Below, in pieces: positions 62,002-64,000 of a stretch of 64,000 bases of DNA; the stretch's first letter is position 1, and every line of letters begins with the position of its first letter. The translations under genes were made by a program, and so were the position numbers. Where the stretch lies: assembly GCF_022832385.1 (NCBI RefSeq), contig NZ_JALHLE010000004.1, positions 62,001 to 126,000 on the forward strand. Direction: 5' to 3'. The notes below the pieces were generated by a model. The model was not told the DNA's origin, ran no database searches, and saw nothing but the letters and a program-made list of their open reading frames with translations. This DNA comes from Novosphingobium album (ex Hu et al. 2023). Its GTDB lineage: Bacteria; Pseudomonadota; Alphaproteobacteria; Sphingomonadales; Sphingomonadaceae.

Positions 62002-63519
62002 TCAGGCCACCATTCCGCGCTGGACGAATTCGACGGCCAGCAGCACCACGAACAGTCCGCACAGCGCCGCACCAGCAGTGTAGAAGTATTTCAACCGCTT
62101 GCGGCCCAACGCCCGCGCATCGTCCGTCAGGTTTTGCGAGATCGCGCCGAGAACCGGCAGACCGGTAATCCGCTCGAGCCCGGACGTAGTGGTGAACACC
62201 GACCGTACCCGGCTGAGTGCGAAAGCCCCCGCGCAGCCACCGCAGATCCCGACCACCAACACGCCCAGCAACAACACCGGACGGTTGGGAGCGACCGGCG
62301 AGCGCGGCGTCGTCGGCGGATCGACCACCTCGAATTTCACCGCCTCGCGCTCGGTCTTCACTTGGCCGCGCAGCTTGAGTTCCTCGCGGTCCTGCAGGAG
62401 CTTGTCATACTGCTGGCGCAGCACGTCATAGTCGCGGTTGATGCGCTGCGCTTCGGTGGCGAGTTCGGGATCCTTGATCGCCGAAGCCATCAGCGAGGCC
62501 ACGTCGGACTGCAAAGCCGCCTTGCGCGACTGCAGCGCCTGGACATTGGCCTGCCGCTCGGCACGGATCGACTGGAGCGACGAGTAAGCCGGGTTGATCG
62601 CGCCACCGCCATTCGCCGCTTCTTGCGCCGCCGGTCCTTTGAGCGCGGCGATCTGGTTGCGCGCCGCTACCACGTCGGGATGGCTATCAGTCAGCCCCCT
62701 TGCCTTCATTCCGGCCAGATCGGACTGGGCCTTGGCCAGCGCCGCCTGCGCTCCGCCGCCAGCGCCGGCGATCGTACGGGGTGTTCCGGCCAGTTGTCCG
62801 TCTATCGCGGCCAGCGCGCTCTGTGCTCCGGCAAGATCTGCCTCGACATCGCGCAGCGAAGATCGCGAGGTTTCAAGGCGCTGCACCACGGCCGCGCCGC
62901 CCTGGGCCAGCTCGGGATGTTCCGCCTCGAACGCGGTGCGTTTCTGCTCGGCCGATTCCAGCTGCTTTTCGCGCTGGCGCAGCTGCTGGTTCACGAATTC
63001 CAGCGTCTCGACCATTTCGCCGCGGTCACCCGAGAGGTTCTCCTCGCGGAAAATGTCGATCAGCTTCTGCGCCACCGCCTGCGCCAGCCTGGCGTTCTCG
63101 GAATCGGAAAACGACGAATAATTCGCAGTCGCGGTGATCTGGAACAGGTTGTCCTGCTGGCTGACGATCTTCACATTGTCGGCCAGGCGAAGCACGGCGG
63201 CTTCCATCTGCTTGGGCGATTCGATGGTATCGCCAAGGCGCGTGCCGCGAACCACCTTTTCGAGGTTAACCGCACTCGTCAGCGTCTGGCGAATACGTTC
63301 AATGTCACGCTTCTTGTCAGCAACGCCGATGCCGACCTGTTCGGCCAGCGCATCGTCGAGCTGGATGAAGATCCGGGCCTGCGATTCATAGCTGTTGGGA
63401 ATCAGCGCCACCACGAACCAGCCCAGCAGGCAGATCGCCCACGCCAGACCCAGCGCGATCCAGCGCCGGGTCCAGACACTGTGGACCGCCGAAAGCAGCT
63501 CTTCGTAGAGGTTGTTCAT
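62002..63519 (-). CDS. chain-length determinant (Wzz/GumC-like) of the XrtA system
   Basis: A 505-residue polysaccharide co-polymerase. TM1 (about 22-41) and TM2 (about 420-440) flank a long periplasmic region that is mostly coiled coil (about 160-385, 'QLRQREKQLESAEQKRTAFE'), with a Pro-rich motif before TM2 ('DPPTTPRSPVAPNRPVLLLG'). A third hydrophobic segment (about 480-498) lies near the C-terminus. Family match is the PEP-CTERM-locus subfamily (TIGR03007-like). Lacks its own kinase domain, which the next gene supplies. 16 bases after the export protein. Confidence 0.92.
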   Translation of the reverse strand: MNNLYEELLSAVHSVWTRRWIALGLAWAICLLGWFVVALIPNSYESQARIFIQLDDALAEQVGIGVADKKRDIERIRQTLTSAVNLEKVVRGTRLGDTIESPKQMEAAVLRLADNVKIVSQQDNLFQITATANYSSFSDSENARLAQAVAQKLIDIFREENLSGDRGEMVETLEFVNQQLRQREKQLESAEQKRTAFEAEHPELAQGGAAVVQRLETSRSSLRDVEADLAGAQSALAAIDGQLAGTPRTIAGAGGGAQAALAKAQSDLAGMKARGLTDSHPDVVAARNQIAALKGPAAQEAANGGGAINPAYSSLQSIRAERQANVQALQSRKAALQSDVASLMASAIKDPELATEAQRINRDYDVLRQQYDKLLQDREELKLRGQVKTEREAVKFEVVDPPTTPRSPVAPNRPVLLLGVLVVGICGGCAGAFALSRVRSVFTTTSGLERITGLPVLGAISQNLTDDARALGRKRLKYFYTAGAALCGLFVVLLAVEFVQRGMVA

Positions 63520-63535
63520 TGCGCCAACCCGCTCC

Positions 63536-64000
63536 TCAGAACATGCTTTCGGGGATGATGATGACGTCGCCCGGCTTCAGCATGACGTTGGCCTTGCTGT
63601 CGCCCTTCTTGAGCAGATCGCCGAGACGCAACTGATATTCCTTCTGCTTGCCGCTGGTCTTGTCGAAGCGGATCAGGCGCGCCTTGTTGCCTGCCGCGTA
63701 TTCAGACAGGCCGCCCACCGCGATCATCGCGTCGAGCACTGTCATGTTTGCCCGATAGGGAATCGAAGCCGGCTTTTCAGTGGCACCGACGACGCGGATC
63801 TGCTGGCTGAACGTGCCCGAGAAATTGTCAACGATCACCGAGACCAGCGGGTCCTCGATGTACTGCGAGAGCTGGAGGCGGATGTCCTCGGCCAGCATCG
63901 ACGGCGTCTTGCCCACGGCCGGCATGTCGGTGATCAGCGGGGTGGTAATGCGACCATCGGGCCGCACCTGCACTTTCGCGCCGAGTTCCGGATTACGCCA
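63536..64000 (-). CDS. polysaccharide export protein (Wza-like), C-terminal part
   Basis: The window end removes the N-terminus; 154 codons are present. 'VQVRPDGRITTPLITDMPAV' matches the Poly_export domain and 'VIVDNFSGTFSQQIRVVGAT' followed by 'MTVLDAMIAVGGLSEYAAGN' matches the SLBB domain of outer-membrane polysaccharide export proteins. The C-terminus 'VMLKPGDVIIIPESMF' is typical of the short form found in XrtA loci. It would form the outer-membrane channel working with the chain-length determinant encoded next. Signal peptide and lipobox lie outside the window. Confidence 0.92.
   Translation of the reverse strand, partial: WRNPELGAKVQVRPDGRITTPLITDMPAVGKTPSMLAEDIRLQLSQYIEDPLVSVIVDNFSGTFSQQIRVVGATEKPASIPYRANMTVLDAMIAVGGLSEYAAGNKARLIRFDKTSGKQKEYQLRLGDLLKKGDSKANVMLKPGDVIIIPESMF

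Noticed and set aside
1..64000. insertion sequences, prophage, integrons, tRNA or rRNA genes
   Set aside because: No transposase, integrase or phage protein, no flanking target-site duplication and no tRNA or rRNA sequence was recognised anywhere in the window.

Overview
The window is high-GC (roughly 60-65 %), densely coded DNA with no tRNA, rRNA, CRISPR array or insertion sequence that I can see. The gene content points to a sphingomonad, most likely Novosphingobium or a close relative. Pointers are an XrtA/PEP-CTERM exopolysaccharide locus of the proteobacterial type, an alphaproteobacterial rne - N-acetylmuramoyl-alanine amidase - PBP1A block, a copy of the 'CCTGTCGAAGG' repeat frequent in sphingomonads, and a very large set of acyl-CoA dehydrogenases, SDRs, CoA ligases and ketosteroid-dehydrogenase-like flavoproteins. 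Genus assignment is inference.

Region 1 (1-16.5 kb) is catabolic. Two KstD-like FAD proteins, two adjacent pairs of unlike-sized acyl-CoA dehydrogenases (the arrangement of the heteromeric alpha2-beta2 enzymes of steroid side-chain breakdown), a Rieske ferredoxin, an acyl-CoA ligase, a two-subunit TPP-dependent E1 dehydrogenase, an enoyl-CoA hydratase, SDRs, an MDR and a hotdog thioesterase sit in short, often divergent operons. I infer CoA-dependent breakdown of a polycyclic or isoprenoid substrate such as a steroid; the substrate cannot be read from sequence. An HxlR regulator lies within it.

Region 2 (16.5-23.2 kb) mixes signalling and regulation: two membrane diguanylate cyclases with intact inhibitory sites, two AraC-family regulators around an unusual crotonase-fold protein, a small dimeric-barrel protein and a frameshifted small membrane protein.

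Region 3 (23.3-30.6 kb) is a compact module: CoA ligase, exported HSL-type hydrolase, MarR regulator with two tandem palindromic operators over its start, APH-type kinase, ACAD, SDR and MDR. The kinase + ACAD + SDR + ligase set matches the logic of the Pseudomonas levulinate (lva) pathway and of human ACAD10/11: phosphorylation of a 4-hydroxyacyl-CoA followed by removal of the phosphate. This is the best candidate for a new variant of a known system.

Region 4 (30.7-38.9 kb) is housekeeping: PBP1A, amidase, a long hairpin-rich leader, RNase E with an acidic insertion and a basic repeat tail, a strong terminator, and an odd membrane coiled-coil/zinc-ribbon protein.

Region 5 (39.0-45.7 kb) is a tightly overlapping six-gene operon (cupin, SDR, cupin, GST, molybdopterin oxidoreductase, methyltransferase) divergent from a DHA2-type efflux pump. 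I do not recognise this set as a described pathway. Region 6 (46.0-48.4 kb) is sdhB, without its partner sdh genes, with a thioesterase and zapE.

Region 7 (48.8-64 kb): a CHASE2-EAL c-di-GMP phosphodiesterase followed by the XrtA exopolysaccharide locus, read right to left on the minus strand: export protein (cut by the window end), chain-length determinant, tyrosine autokinase, outer-membrane barrel, ATPase, deacetylase, FemAB-like protein, glycosyltransferase, exosortase-EpsI fusion and an asparagine-synthase-like amidotransferase. Together these would make, modify and export a polysaccharide and sort PEP-CTERM proteins, plausibly under c-di-GMP control.
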